From Lachnospiraceae bacterium (lineage in GTDB: Bacteria; Bacillota; Clostridia; Lachnospirales; Lachnospiraceae): DNA of 64,000 nt. A program made the translations under genes and the position numbers. Below the pieces are notes generated by a model. The model made no database searches, was not told where the DNA came from, and worked only from the letters and a program-made list of their open reading frames with translations. The first letter of the stretch is position 1. Each line of letters opens with the position of its first letter. The stretch lies in contig JAILFK010000018.1 in assembly GCA_024697595.1 (NCBI GenBank), positions 1 through 64,000 on the forward strand. Reading direction: 5' to 3'. Shown in pieces: positions 9,136-17,362 of this stretch.

Positions 9136-11061
9136 TTAAACATCAAGTTCTGCATCTGACGCATGTTCATAAATAAATTCTCTTCTTGGAGGCACATCAT
9201 TGCCCATAAGAAGTGCTGTTACATCAGAAGCATTTCTTATATCATCAATCTGTACTTGTTTCAACATTCTGCGCTCTGGATCCAATGTTGTCTCCCAAAG
9301 CTGTTCCTCATCCATCTCACCCAAACCTTTGTATCTCTGTAGGGTAAATGTTGTTCCTGTATGAGCTTTTCTATATTTATCCAAAGCCGCATCATCATAT
9401 AGATATTCCTCATCACCTCTACTTGGAATAACCTTGTAAAGAGGCGGCATAGCTATATATACATGACCTTCCAAAATAAGCTCTGGCATAAATCTATAGA
9501 ACAATGTTAAAAGCAAGGTGGCGATATGTGCACCATCCACATCCGCATCGGCCATTATTATTATCTTGTCATAACGGAGTTTAGAAATATCAAAGTCATT
9601 GCCATATCCCTCTTGGAAACCGCATCCAAAGGCATTGATCATAGTCTTGATTTCAGCATTTCCAAGAACCTTGTCAATGCTGGCCTTCTCCACATTTAAA
9701 ATCTTACCTCTAATAGGTAAAATAGCCTGATACATTCTATTTCTAGCTGATTTAGCTGATCCTCCAGCGGAATCTCCCTCAACAATAAAAATCTCACATT
9801 TAGAAGCATCCTTGGACTCACAATTGGCAAGCTTACCATTTTGATCAAAGGAGAACTTCTGTTTTGTAAGCATATTTGTCTTGGTCTTTTCCTCCTGCTT
9901 TCTAATCTTGGCAGCTCTCTCGGCACAAGATATAACAGACTTCAAAACCTCAAGATTTCTATCAAAAAATAAAGGTAATTCAGTTGATGCAATTGCTGAA
10001 ACAGCCTTGGCAGCATCTGGATTATCAAGTTTTGTCTTGGTCTGACCTTCGAATCTAGGATCCGGATGCTTGATGGAAACCACAGCAGTCATTCCATTTC
10101 TAACATCAGCACCTGTAAAGTTTTGATCTTTTTCCTTTAATATGCCCAGCTCTCTGGCATAGTTATTAATAATTGTGGTAAATGCTGTCTTGAAACCTGT
10201 GATATGAGTTCCACCCTCAGCATTTCTAATATTATTACAAAATCCTGTTATATCCTCATGGAATTCATTGACATATTGGAAGGCAATATCCACAACAATG
10301 CCATCGCTCTCGCCCGAAAAAGATATAACATCATGAACAGCTTCTTCTTTTCTGTTGATATATTTTACATATCCAAGCAATCCATCCGGCTCATGATACT
10401 CAATATGCTCCACCTCATCCTTTCTCTTATCCTCGTAGATAATAGTGAGATTTGGATTGAGATAGGCTGTCTCATGAAGACGACTTTTAACCTCGTCCTC
10501 CTTGAAATTAGTCTTTTCGAAAATAGTTGGATCTGGTAAAAAGTTAATCTTGGTACCAGTCTTTTTTGTCTTTCCAATTGTAGGAAGCAAACCATTTACC
10601 AACTCTTGAACCGGTTTTCCTTGCTCGAATCTATCGTGATGAATATAACCGTCTCTAGAAATTTGTATATCAAAATAAGTAGATAATGCATTTACTGCAG
10701 AGGAACCTACACCATGTAATCCACCACTGGTCTTGTATACTGAATCATCAAACTTTCCACCAGCATGAAGAGTTGTTAAAACCACACGTTCTGCAGGGAT
10801 ACCCTTGGCATGCATATCCACTGGTATACCTCGGCCATCGTCCTCAACTGTACATGAACCATCTTTTTCTAATGTTACATAGATTTTGTTACAAAAACCT
10901 GCAAGATGCTCATCTACTGAATTGTCCACTATTTCATATATTAAGTGATTAAGTCCCTTTCTAGAAACACTACCAATATACATTCCCGGTCTTTTTCTAA
11001 CAGCCTCTAAGCCTTCGAGAACCGCAATGCTACTGGCACCATACTCACTCTTTTTTGCCAT
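9136..11061 (-). CDS. parE: DNA topoisomerase IV subunit B (ParE-type)
   Basis: The ATPase subunit partnering ParC. Over 641 residues it shows the GHKL nucleotide site (IVDNSVDEH, DDGRGIPVD, GGLHGVGSSAVNAL), a transducer domain, and the TOPRIM motifs EGDSAGGSAK and MADADVDGAH near residues 430-510. The end carries QRYKGLGEMDEEQLWETT, typical of GyrB/ParE. GyrB and ParE are hard to tell apart by eye; the ParC partner decides the call. A strong GGAGG site precedes the ATG. Confidence 0.93.
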   Translation of the reverse strand: MAKKSEYGASSIAVLEGLEAVRKRPGMYIGSVSRKGLNHLIYEIVDNSVDEHLAGFCNKIYVTLEKDGSCTVEDDGRGIPVDMHAKGIPAERVVLTTLHAGGKFDDSVYKTSGGLHGVGSSAVNALSTYFDIQISRDGYIHHDRFEQGKPVQELVNGLLPTIGKTKKTGTKINFLPDPTIFEKTNFKEDEVKSRLHETAYLNPNLTIIYEDKRKDEVEHIEYHEPDGLLGYVKYINRKEEAVHDVISFSGESDGIVVDIAFQYVNEFHEDITGFCNNIRNAEGGTHITGFKTAFTTIINNYARELGILKEKDQNFTGADVRNGMTAVVSIKHPDPRFEGQTKTKLDNPDAAKAVSAIASTELPLFFDRNLEVLKSVISCAERAAKIRKQEEKTKTNMLTKQKFSFDQNGKLANCESKDASKCEIFIVEGDSAGGSAKSARNRMYQAILPIRGKILNVEKASIDKVLGNAEIKTMINAFGCGFQEGYGNDFDISKLRYDKIIIMADADVDGAHIATLLLTLFYRFMPELILEGHVYIAMPPLYKVIPSRGDEEYLYDDAALDKYRKAHTGTTFTLQRYKGLGEMDEEQLWETTLDPERRMLKQVQIDDIRNASDVTALLMGNDVPPRREFIYEHASDAELDV

Positions 11062-11091
11062 TTATATTTGCCTCCTAAGTTACCTAAAGAA

Positions 11092-11115
11092 TGCGCCAGG
11101 AAATATTCTGGCGCA
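11092..11115 (-). other. Hairpin between the PRTase-like gene and parE
   Basis: A perfect 8-bp GC-rich stem (11092-11099 with 11108-11115, 8-base loop) lies 31 bases before parE. On the minus strand it is followed by ATTCTTTAGG, too weak a U-run for a clear terminator. It may be an attenuator or mRNA-processing site that sets parE/parC levels relative to dut. Confidence 0.45.
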
Positions 11116-11166
11116 ATCCATTATTTTTATAATAATTTAAAAAAAATTAAAAATCATCCAAACATT

Positions 11167-11841
11167 TTACAACAGTGACATGCCATATCCATTCACAATT
11201 CCAGTAATAGGTATATTTTTCTTGCAATATGGACACTCTGATGGAGCATAAGTCTCGTATCCCGGCAAGTCATTTGGTGTAAATACTGGGAATACATCAT
11301 ATTTATCAATTTTATTCATAGTGCCAAATATAGCTGTAATTCCAACTATATTGCCACCATAATACTCAATACATTCCAAGCTCTTTCTCAAGGTCTCTCC
11401 TGTAGTTGATGTAGCTAAAAGAACCAATACATTTTTCCCTTCAATAGCCATTCTGATACTCTGTCTAAACATCAACTGACCAATGGAATTAACCTCTGGT
11501 TCAACCACATATACAGTCTCATGTTTATTGTTATTTGAAAAATGTCCTCTCTCTAACTCTTCCGCTAGATAAGCACCGACAACATTGGTTCCATCCATGC
11601 AAACAATTGTATCCACTGTTGTCACATGATGAAGAAGCAAAGACTGCATACTCTTGGCAACCTCTCTAGCCTCCTTTGCACGACATTTCAAATTGGTAAT
11701 ATCAATATAATAATTTACATGAGAAGAACTTGTAGCAAAATGTCCTGGCATAGCCTTCAAATTAATCGCCTTGTCATTTTCTGCATAAAATTTTATAAAT
11801 TTGTCTCTCATGTCTTGCACTAAAATATTCTTATTTTCCAT
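11167..11841 (-). CDS. Phosphoribosyltransferase-like protein, degenerate PRPP motif
   Basis: A 224-residue protein with the overall order of an orotate-type phosphoribosyltransferase: DTIVCMDGTNVVGAYLAEEL in the first half and a PRPP-loop region VLVLLATSTTGETL near residues 133-146. In active type I enzymes that loop normally carries two acidic residues before T-T-G; here the positions read Leu-Ala, so catalysis may be altered or lost. A CPYC motif near the C-terminus may bind zinc. The ATG at 11841 has an AGGAGG site; the longer frame would overlap dut. It lies 16 bases after dut. Pyrimidine salvage or a regulatory role is possible. Confidence 0.7.
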   Translation of the reverse strand: MENKNILVQDMRDKFIKFYAENDKAINLKAMPGHFATSSSHVNYYIDITNLKCRAKEAREVAKSMQSLLLHHVTTVDTIVCMDGTNVVGAYLAEELERGHFSNNNKHETVYVVEPEVNSIGQLMFRQSIRMAIEGKNVLVLLATSTTGETLRKSLECIEYYGGNIVGITAIFGTMNKIDKYDVFPVFTPNDLPGYETYAPSECPYCKKNIPITGIVNGYGMSLL

Positions 11842-11857
11842 AATTCCCCTCCTCTTA

Positions 11858-12295
11858 TTACATCTTGCCTGTGGAACCAAAACCGCCTTCTCCGCGATCT
11901 GTGGAATCTAAATCATCTACCAAATCAAATTCAACTGATAAAAATGGCATGATAACCATCTGGGCAACCTTTTGCCCCGGAGTAATAATTCTTTCAAAAT
12001 CACTGTCATTATGAAGAGCAACTTTTACCTCTCCTCTATAGTCAGCATCAACAACACCTGTACAATTTGCAGGTCTAAGTCCTTCTTTAGAAGACAATCC
12101 ACTTCTGGCAAATATTCCTCCAAAATAGCCCTCCGGAATCGCAACTGCAATACCCGTACCAACCATAGCTGTTGTATGTGGATCAATAATAATGTCCTCA
12201 GTAATATCAGCAAACAAATCATAGCCTGCAGCCATATCACTACCGCGTTCAGGTAATTTTGCACTTTCTGATAAAGTTATAATCTCAATCTTCAT
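11858..12295 (-). CDS. dut: Deoxyuridine 5'-triphosphate nucleotidohydrolase (dUTPase)
   Basis: Hydrolyses dUTP to dUMP and diphosphate, keeping uracil out of DNA and feeding dTMP synthesis. The 145-residue trimeric-type enzyme shows the conserved motifs in order: AAGYDLFA, ARSGLSSKEG, GVVDADYRGEV, PGQKVAQMVIMP and the C-terminal arm GEGGFGSTGK. It is the first gene of the run leading to parE, parC and the folate genes, behind a clear promoter. Ung, which acts on uracil in DNA, is encoded elsewhere in this window. Confidence 0.97.
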   Translation of the reverse strand: MKIEIITLSESAKLPERGSDMAAGYDLFADITEDIIIDPHTTAMVGTGIAVAIPEGYFGGIFARSGLSSKEGLRPANCTGVVDADYRGEVKVALHNDSDFERIITPGQKVAQMVIMPFLSVEFDLVDDLDSTDRGEGGFGSTGKM

Positions 12296-12364
12296 AATGT
12301 ATCCTTTTTCTCAAATATATTGAAGTTTTCACTTCAACAGACACCACATCTAGTATCTATGAGT

Positions 12365-12393
12365 ATTCTATCATCAGCGTATCTGATAGTCAA
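12365..12393 (-). promoter_or_regulatory. dut promoter with palindrome in the spacer
   Basis: On the minus strand TTGACT (12388-12393), a 17-base spacer and TAGAAT (12365-12370) form a good sigma-A promoter about 70 bases before dut. The spacer contains ATCAG-N5-CTGAT (12373-12387), placed where a repressor would compete with RNA polymerase. The promoter probably serves the whole dut to folBK run. Confidence 0.7.
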
Positions 12394-12410
12394 TAAGAGA
12401 TAAAATCGAT

Positions 12411-13016
12411 TTATAAAGTAATTGACATTGTAGCTTCTTGAAGTAATTGAAGATTATGAGTAACCATAATTATAGTTTTCTCTTCTTTATTTAGCATATG
12501 AAGTTGTTCCATTACAATATTACTGTTCCTTGAGTCTAACGAACCTGTTGGTTCATCTGCAAGTATAATATTGCATTTTTTTATCATCAGTCTTGCTAAA
12601 GCAATTCTTTGCTGCTCTCCCCCCGATAATTGATATACTTTCTTTTTTTCCACACCTGACAGGCCAACACGTTTTAAAGCCTCTGAAATTGATATATTTG
12701 TCCTATTTTTACGCATAACTAAATTTAGATTTTCTTCCACAGTTTTTTTCTCTATAAGCGCAAAATTTTGGAATAGAAACCCTATTTCATTTCTATACAA
12801 ATCAATTCTCGAAAAAGATGTTAAAGACTTTCCATTTATTAGTATTTCCCCAGAATCAACATCATCTATCCCGCCTATCATATTTAATAATGTTGTTTTA
12901 CCAGAGCCACTCTCACCTGTTATAACCACAAAAGCAGCGTCATCTATACGAGCCGTAAAATTTTGAAACAACTGTTTATCTCCTATTTTTTTAGAAATAC
13001 TATTGATTTCAATCAT
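12411..13016 (-). CDS. ABC transporter ATPase, lactococcin-972-export type
   Basis: A 201-residue ABC ATPase of the MacB/LolD branch. It has Walker A GESGSGKTT, Q-loop FLFQNFAL, signature LSGGEQQRIALARL, Walker B IILADEPTGSLD and the switch His in VTHN. It best matches the family annotated as putative bacteriocin export ATPase found with lactococcin-972 systems. The start at 13016 forms an ATGA overlap with the upstream permease gene and has a GGTGG site six bases away. It powers the DUF1430-type membrane protein of the same cassette; the transported substrate is unknown. Confidence 0.85.
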   Translation of the reverse strand: MIEINSISKKIGDKQLFQNFTARIDDAAFVVITGESGSGKTTLLNMIGGIDDVDSGEILINGKSLTSFSRIDLYRNEIGFLFQNFALIEKKTVEENLNLVMRKNRTNISISEALKRVGLSGVEKKKVYQLSGGEQQRIALARLMIKKCNIILADEPTGSLDSRNSNIVMEQLHMLNKEEKTIIMVTHNLQLLQEATMSITL

Positions 13017-14965
13017 AAACATCCACCCTTCAAAATCTTATGTATAGATTGTTTCTCTAACACACATATATATATAATCAAAACAACAACTTCAATCATA
13101 ATAACCATAAAAGCTACCATTAATCCTGTGACAACACTATATAGATTTGTCATTTTTCCAAATATAATTAAAATTATTGATACGGATAAATCCGGCAAAA
13201 TATTGTATAAAAATTGCCTAGCGTTTTTTTGTATTATATTATATCCCAATATCTTTTTAAGTGCGTACTCCACCCCATCCTTCTTGTATTCAACTAGAAT
13301 GACATTTATTATTATTAACAAGTCTAATAATAAAATCATTATACAGAATGAGCTCAAATATTTTATAAATCGTTTTATAAAACTCTGCTTATAATCAATA
13401 TATTCACCAACATTAGTTATACTAACCTCCATATTATTATCCCAATAATATTTTTCTAATACTTGTTTGAATTCACTTTCTGAGATATCAAAAAAAACAT
13501 TTTGATGTTCAGAAAACATAGAACTTTTTAACATCTTAGTATCTGGAAAATAAATTATAACAGGATTTGTTGACATTCCAAATCCTGACATTTGTTCATT
13601 ATTTACATAACTAATTTCTGCCTTTTTATTATAATAATACTCTTTAAATAAAGAATCATTCCTATTACTATAAAGCTCTATAATTTCTTTAACCAGCTTT
13701 TGATTAATTTTATTCTTATCATAACAAAAAACACTAACCTCATCAGTACAGTTAATATCGCAATTAATATCACACATTAATTTTACAGCATAATCATTTA
13801 TAATAATATAATCTTGTGAATCCTCTGCCACCTTCATTGAAATAACAGGTTTTATATTTTCAACATCCTCTGAATATAATGCTTCCCATACATCGATTTC
13901 ATCTTCTAAATCCAGCTCGCCCCCATTATATACATTTTGAAAATTAGAATTAGATAAATAAATAAAAGACGAATTGGAATACTCTTCTTTCAATATTTTT
14001 GATGCATCACCAAAAATATTAGCACCTAAAGTTGATACATTTGTTGCTATTGAAAAAAAAGTCAATCCGAATGTTACTATTTTCAAAATTCTCAAAAAGG
14101 AAATATATTTATAATCAGCATTTCCATTTAACAACACCTGTTTTACATCAATTTTTAAAAGAAACAAATACAGACTCACTCCAATAACACAACCAATTTC
14201 ATATATGACCATTGCAAGTCTATTACAATAATCTCCTGATAAAAACATAAAGACCAAATAATGCCCTATAAAATATGCAAATTGAAGCATCATAAACATC
14301 TTGATCATTTCTTTTGCTACGCGTAATCGTACATTTACACCATATAACCCTGCAATTGTGATTTCCCGCTTTTGTTCTAATATATCTATTATACAAATAA
14401 TAATTACCGCAATAGCAACAACGCCCCATGTAATGATTATCATATCCGCCTCAGTTCCCTGATAATATACAGGATAAGATATATTATATTTTCCTTTCAA
14501 TTCCTCATATATTTTTGCATTTGTATCTTGAGCACCTGTAGATAGCATAAAACCAATTTTGTTTAAATCATCATAATTACACGACGAAAAATTTTCAAAT
14601 AATAGTTTTGTAGAACCATTAAATAAAGATTTATATTCACGTTCCTCTATACCATGGTCTTTCAATTCAGGCATTAAATCAGTTTTATTACCGTATATTG
14701 TAATCACTTGATTTAATCTACTTTCTTTATCAACAGAAACAAAAAACAATGAGCAATTATATTTTTGTGATACATGCTCTAAATCGGCATTAAAATCATC
14801 CATATTATCTTCATCTACTGATAAACCAAAGCATTGATAATATGAATACAAAGAATCTGCCAATGTTATCTGAAAGATCTCACATCGCATAATAAAAGCA
14901 AATATTAAAATAATTAAAATAGTAAAATATCTGATTATTTTCCCCATGGCATTTTTAAATCCCAC
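13013..14965 (-). CDS. Bacteriocin-associated integral membrane protein (DUF1430-like)
   Basis: A 650-residue permease-like protein. One hydrophobic segment near residues 10-28 precedes an extracytoplasmic domain; three or four segments lie at about 170-310, then a second large soluble domain (about 320-535), then three segments to the C-terminus. This duplicated layout, with FtsX-like ends, matches the DUF1430 family annotated as bacteriocin-associated or putative immunity proteins. Start choices are the ATG at 14965 or at 14947. It overlaps the preceding gene by about 31 bases and the ATPase by 4. Assignment is by topology, length and partner, so the subfamily is moderately certain. Confidence 0.72.
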   Translation of the reverse strand: MGFKNAMGKIIRYFTILIILIFAFIMRCEIFQITLADSLYSYYQCFGLSVDEDNMDDFNADLEHVSQKYNCSLFFVSVDKESRLNQVITIYGNKTDLMPELKDHGIEEREYKSLFNGSTKLLFENFSSCNYDDLNKIGFMLSTGAQDTNAKIYEELKGKYNISYPVYYQGTEADMIIITWGVVAIAVIIICIIDILEQKREITIAGLYGVNVRLRVAKEMIKMFMMLQFAYFIGHYLVFMFLSGDYCNRLAMVIYEIGCVIGVSLYLFLLKIDVKQVLLNGNADYKYISFLRILKIVTFGLTFFSIATNVSTLGANIFGDASKILKEEYSNSSFIYLSNSNFQNVYNGGELDLEDEIDVWEALYSEDVENIKPVISMKVAEDSQDYIIINDYAVKLMCDINCDINCTDEVSVFCYDKNKINQKLVKEIIELYSNRNDSLFKEYYYNKKAEISYVNNEQMSGFGMSTNPVIIYFPDTKMLKSSMFSEHQNVFFDISESEFKQVLEKYYWDNNMEVSITNVGEYIDYKQSFIKRFIKYLSSFCIMILLLDLLIIINVILVEYKKDGVEYALKKILGYNIIQKNARQFLYNILPDLSVSIILIIFGKMTNLYSVVTGLMVAFMVIMIEVVVLIIYICVLEKQSIHKILKGGCL

Positions 14966-15432
14966 ATTTTTTCCGCTTTTCCAAATAATATATTTATCTC
15001 ATCTTGATGTCGCTCAACATATTCTTGATCATCAGGATATGTTGCATTTTTACTATCCGTCAAATAAACCTGTCTTTGCATGTTTCCTTCCGTAATGATT
15101 ACCCCTAATTCGTTTATTTCTCCATTAAATGGTTTCAACCAAATAATAAGAGCACTCTCCGGATATAATTCTTTCATTGTATCTCCATCTATATCATCAT
15201 TATTATTCATATCTAAAGACGGTGATATGGACAGATTTCCTCCTTTGAACTCTAAAAAATAAGGCATAGCTACTGAATATCCATATCCATCATCATCAAC
15301 ATACATATTCCAGTTCCCACCACTTTTTACTAAATCATACTTAAAACCAACAAATTGCTTCAGTTCTCCTATTCCCCAAACCAACAAATAAAAAATAAAT
15401 ACAATAAATACTCCAAATACTATTTTCTTCAT
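14935..15432 (-). CDS. Membrane-anchored secreted protein of the ABC cassette, unknown function
   Basis: A 165-residue protein with a single N-terminal hydrophobic segment (MKKIVFGVFIVFIFYLLVWG) and an acidic, Asn/Asp-rich extracellular part. There is no lipobox. A short GGNWNMYVDDDGYGYS stretch faintly recalls the Gly/Trp-rich cores of lactococcin-972-like peptides, but the protein is too long and lacks a leader/mature division that I can see. Frame-compatible starts exist upstream (TTG 15459, ATG 15444); the ATG at 15432 is chosen for its GGAG site six bases away. It is the first gene of the cassette, so it may be cargo, an immunity factor or an accessory subunit. Confidence 0.65.
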   Translation of the reverse strand: MKKIVFGVFIVFIFYLLVWGIGELKQFVGFKYDLVKSGGNWNMYVDDDGYGYSVAMPYFLEFKGGNLSISPSLDMNNNDDIDGDTMKELYPESALIIWLKPFNGEINELGVIITEGNMQRQVYLTDSKNATYPDDQEYVERHQDEINILFGKAEKMWDLKMPWGK

Positions 15433-15462
15433 CCAATTCTCCATATTTTTACAACTCAAATG

Positions 15463-15480
15463 GGCGGAGTTACCTCCGCC
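15463..15480 (-). other. Hairpin holding a GGAGG in the cassette leader
   Basis: A perfect 7-bp stem GGCGGAG/CTCCGCC with a 4-base loop in the 5' leader of the ABC cassette. The minus-strand RNA carries GGAGG across stem and loop. No U-run follows, so it is probably not a simple terminator; it may control cassette expression or end gpsA transcripts weakly. Confidence 0.5.
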
Positions 15481-15531
15481 TTTAAATTAATCAACAAAAA
15501 CATGTATTCAATATTGTTCCTTCTCATTTTC

Positions 15532-15561
15532 AATATAACACTTGATTTAAATGAACATCAA
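15532..15561 (-). promoter_or_regulatory. Predicted promoter of the ABC cassette
   Basis: TTGATG (15556-15561) and TATATT (15532-15537) on the minus strand with an 18-base spacer. The predicted transcript begins near 15525, giving a leader of about 90 bases with the GC-rich hairpin. This would let the cassette be expressed separately from gpsA. Confidence 0.5.
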
Positions 15562-15627
15562 TCTTTTTCTTTTTGCAAAAATACACAAAATCAACTTTAT
15601 GTTTTTCTCAAAAACCACATATGGCCT

Positions 15628-16629
15628 TTAAAAACTCCCATTTTCCGGCTTTTTATCACGTAGCATAAGCTTAAGGACTGCATCTCTTGGATCAAGGCCT
15701 TCAAATAATATCTGATTTACAATCTCAACAATTGGAAGCGTTACATTGTATTTATTGCCAAGAGCCAATGCAGCCTTGGCAGAATATACTCCTTCCACCA
15801 CCATATGAACTTGATTCATGGCTTCCTCCATGGACATACCTTGTCCAATCAACATACCCGCACGTCTATTTCTACTGTGCATACTAGAACAAGTAACTAT
15901 CAAATCACCCGTTCCAGCTAAACCACTCAATGTTTCCTGCTGTCCACCCATAGCGATTGCCAATTCAGAAATCTCCTTGATACCTCTTGTAATCAAAGCA
16001 GCTTTGGAATTATCTCCATAACCTAATCCATCTGAAATTCCAGCAGCTATAGCGATAACATTTTTTAAAGAGGCACCTATTTCAGTACCTATCACATCTC
16101 TGCTTGTATAAACTCTAAAGTATTGATTCATAAATGCATTTTGAATCTGCTTTGCCCAAGCTTCCTCAGTAGCAGCTGCAACAACAACTGTAGGGAGATG
16201 TTTCACAACCTCCTCCGCATGAGAAGGACCGCTTAAAACTCCCATTTTTTGATCGTCACCTAACACATCCGCGATAATATCGCACTGTCCCATCAAAGTT
16301 CCTTCCTCAATACCCTTGCTTACACAACAAATCAGCTGATCAATTGAGACAAAAGGTTTCATCTTCTCTAGCGTACTTCTCGTGGCAACCGATGGCACAG
16401 CAAGAACAATCATTGTCTTATTCTTTAAAGCAACTTCTAAATCAGATGTAATCTCAAGAGTTTCTGGCAAAATAGCCTCCGGTAATTTATCATTTCTTCT
16501 TGTATCATTCATAGACATGGCTTGAGACTGTCTATGGGTCCACATTGTCACCTTGTGAGAATTTCCAAGTAATTGTAGAGCTAAAGCACATCCCCAACTT
16601 CCAGCTCCAATAACTCCAACATTTTCCAT
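15628..16629 (-). CDS. gpsA: Glycerol-3-phosphate dehydrogenase [NAD(P)+]
   Basis: Reduces dihydroxyacetone phosphate to sn-glycerol-3-phosphate, the backbone of phospholipids. The 333-residue protein starts with the Rossmann motif GVIGAGSWGCALA, has the conserved CVSKGIEEGT segment and the catalytic region SLKNVIAIAAGISDGLGYGDN, and GLAGTGDLIVTC near the C-terminal domain. The ATG at 16629 is preceded by GGAGG at an 8-base distance; the earlier in-frame ATG overlaps that site and is unlikely. It follows plsY, which uses its product. Confidence 0.96.
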   Translation of the reverse strand: MENVGVIGAGSWGCALALQLLGNSHKVTMWTHRQSQAMSMNDTRRNDKLPEAILPETLEITSDLEVALKNKTMIVLAVPSVATRSTLEKMKPFVSIDQLICCVSKGIEEGTLMGQCDIIADVLGDDQKMGVLSGPSHAEEVVKHLPTVVVAAATEEAWAKQIQNAFMNQYFRVYTSRDVIGTEIGASLKNVIAIAAGISDGLGYGDNSKAALITRGIKEISELAIAMGGQQETLSGLAGTGDLIVTCSSMHSRNRRAGMLIGQGMSMEEAMNQVHMVVEGVYSAKAALALGNKYNVTLPIVEIVNQILFEGLDPRDAVLKLMLRDKKPENGSF

Positions 16630-16663
16630 AAAATTAACCTCCATTTAATGTCCTTTTCTTTAC

Positions 16664-16701
16664 GCAAAAATTCAGACGCCTCATGTCGAAGCATCTGAAT
16701 T
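16664..16701 (-). terminator. Terminator/attenuator between plsY and gpsA
   Basis: An 8-bp outer stem (16669-16676 with 16694-16701) with further pairing inside is followed on the minus strand by a short U-run (TTTTTGCG). It lies in the 80-base gap and could reduce read-through into gpsA. Confidence 0.55.
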
Positions 16702-16709
16702 GAAATTTA

Positions 16710-17360
16710 CTAATCTCTTTGAGATTTAAAAGACAACTTATTCTCTGTACCAGATAGTAATCGCTTAATATTACTTCTATGCAAAAAGATTGCCAAAGCA
16801 CTTATTAAAAACACTATAATATAAGCTTCATTTAAATCATCAGGATTAAATTTAAGCATACCATTCATTCCAAAAACTAATGCCTGGACAAACAATCCAA
16901 TAGCACATAAAATTGATCCCAAGGAAACATATTTTGTTATTCCAACTGATATGAAAAATAGCGCAAACTCAATTGGCAAAAATTGTGGAAACAATGCCAC
17001 CACCAATCCAAAACTGCTGGCAATGCCTTTTCCACCTTTAAATTTAAGAAATACTGGGAAATCATGTCCCAAAATCGCGCCAAATCCACCATATAATTTT
17101 AAAAGTTCCACGTGTTCTGGTTGGCTATTTCTAAAAATGAGCCAAACAATTAAAACAGCAACAACAGCTTTTAGTGCATCACAAAGTAATGTAACAGCAC
17201 CAGCTTTCTTTCCAAGCACCCTCATTGTGTTGGTTGTTCCAATATTATTACTTCCCTTGGTTCTCAAATCCACATCCTTGGATTTACCAAGAAAAAATCC
17301 TGATACAAAAGTTCCACATACGTATCCAATTAAAAGAGATAAAACTCTATAGATAATCAT
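16710..17360 (-). CDS. plsY: Acyl-phosphate glycerol-3-phosphate acyltransferase
   Basis: A membrane enzyme that moves an acyl group from acyl-phosphate (made by PlsX) to glycerol-3-phosphate, giving lysophosphatidic acid. The 216-residue protein has about five hydrophobic helices and the three PlsY motifs: KGSNNIGTTNTMRVLGKKAG near residue 35, LPxxxKFKGGKGIASSFG near residue 105, and a later HRSNIKRLLSGTE loop near residue 190. It starts 2 bases after der ends. plsX is encoded about 20 kb away in this window. Confidence 0.96.
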   Translation of the reverse strand: MIIYRVLSLLIGYVCGTFVSGFFLGKSKDVDLRTKGSNNIGTTNTMRVLGKKAGAVTLLCDALKAVVAVLIVWLIFRNSQPEHVELLKLYGGFGAILGHDFPVFLKFKGGKGIASSFGLVVALFPQFLPIEFALFFISVGITKYVSLGSILCAIGLFVQALVFGMNGMLKFNPDDLNEAYIIVFLISALAIFLHRSNIKRLLSGTENKLSFKSQRD

Positions 17361-17362
17361 TG

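Noticed and set aside
14935..15432. The first cassette gene as a true lactococcin-972 bacteriocin
   Set aside because: It is longer than that family, has an uncleaved-looking N-terminal helix and only a faint Gly/Trp similarity.
15456..15527. A 23-codon open frame in the ABC-cassette leader (candidate leader or bacteriocin peptide)
   Set aside because: Its ATG coincides with the predicted transcription start, has no ribosome site, and the product (ending KAEVTPPI) does not resemble a bacteriocin precursor; part of it is just the hairpin.
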